Below are positions 5,620 through 5,875 of a stretch of DNA of 5,875 bases, one piece after another (position 1 is the first letter of the stretch; every line of letters starts with the position of its first letter). The position numbers and the translations under genes were made by a program. Location: assembly GCA_018667205.1 (NCBI GenBank), contig JABIVN010000362.1, positions 1 through 5,875 of the forward strand, given 5' to 3'. This stretch comes from Gammaproteobacteria bacterium. GTDB taxonomy: Bacteria; Pseudomonadota; Gammaproteobacteria; Pseudomonadales; Azotimanducaceae. The notes under the pieces were generated by a model. It was not told where the DNA came from, ran no database searches, and worked only from the letters and a program-made list of their open reading frames with translations.

Positions 5620-5646
5620 ATGATAAGTCCCCATCAGTTTTCGTGA
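5620..5646 (+). CDS. Eight-codon leader ORF overlapping the oxidoreductase start
   Basis: ATG 5620 encodes MISPHQFS and ends at TGA 5644-5646, which overlaps the GTG start at 5643 as GTGA. A purine-rich AAGGGA lies 10 bases before the ATG, while the GTG itself has no clear Shine-Dalgarno. The arrangement suggests the leader delivers ribosomes to the GTG by termination-reinitiation (inference). No run of a single amino acid suggests attenuation. Confidence 0.35.
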   Translation: MISPHQFS

Positions 5647-5875
5647 GTAACTCAGAGGTGGTAGATGTTTGCATCGTCGGTGCCGGCGTCATTGGCCTTG
5701 CCATTGCACGAGAGTTAGCGACTTCCGGGAAAGATGTCTTGTTGCTAGAACAGGGACCAAGGTTTGGTGAGGGCATTAGTAGTAGGAATAGCGAAGTCGT
5801 ACACGCTGGAATTTATTACCCGACTGGTTCGCTAAAAGCCGAGCTTTGTGTGCGGGGTAAGTCGTTGCTCTATGA
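5643..5875 (+). CDS. FAD-dependent oxidoreductase, L-2-hydroxyglutarate oxidase-like, 3' end outside the window
   Basis: The N-terminal 77 residues of a DAO-fold flavoprotein (COG0579 type). [20 protein letters not shown] is the dinucleotide-binding beta-alpha-beta unit, with GxGxxG at Gly13, Gly15 and Gly18 and the ribose-binding acid Glu36 in [26 protein letters not shown] and [14 protein letters not shown] are characteristic of the L-2-hydroxyglutarate oxidase/dehydrogenase family and its uncharacterised relatives, with the conserved His54 in HAGIYY near the flavin. The substrate cannot be fixed from this fragment. GTG 5643 is the only canonical start between the in-frame TAG at 5598 and the Rossmann motif, apart from a GTG at 5658 that would leave very little before the first strand. 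The start overlaps a short leader ORF. Confidence 0.85.
   Translation, partial: MSNSEVVDVCIVGAGVIGLAIARELATSGKDVLLLEQGPRFGEGISSRNSEVVHAGIYYPTGSLKAELCVRGKSLLY

Overview
The window looks like chromosomal DNA from a gammaproteobacterium, probably a free-living or marine type. The ClpB is residue-for-residue collinear with E. coli ClpB (857 aa, same numbering for every catalytic residue checked). GreB, DgkA and HisC are also of gammaproteobacterial type. The genus cannot be named from sequence alone.

Layout. Positions 1-1868 carry a tight leftward group, dgkA - greB - hisC, with an ATGA overlap between dgkA and greB and a 14-bp gap before hisC. hisC runs off the left edge. A 93-bp divergent region (1869-1961) holds a good candidate sigma-32 (heat-shock) promoter for clpB, which reads rightward from a GTG at 1962 to 4535.

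Directly after clpB there are two 20-bp LexA-type SOS boxes (4540-4559 and 4566-4585) with a -10-like hexamer between them. A strong ribosome binding site and a small basic protein of unknown family (4627-5055, 142 aa) follow. That gene contains an 18-bp in-frame tandem duplication. Downstream of its TGA lie two more arrays with the same 18-bp period (5098-5188 and 5189-5242). They read as hexapeptide repeats, but the frame is broken by two 2-bp length changes. This looks like a decayed or separately evolving C-terminal extension, and the SOS-controlled repeat locus is the most novel part of the window.

A gene-poor stretch (5291-5619) follows, then an eight-codon leader ORF whose TGA overlaps the GTG start of an FAD-dependent oxidoreductase of the L-2-hydroxyglutarate oxidase-like (COG0579) type, which runs off the right edge.

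Functionally, the window combines amino-acid biosynthesis (HisC), transcription elongation rescue (GreB), lipid recycling (DgkA), protein disaggregation (ClpB) and a probable DNA-damage-induced gene of unknown role. Heat-shock and SOS control elements flank clpB on either side.
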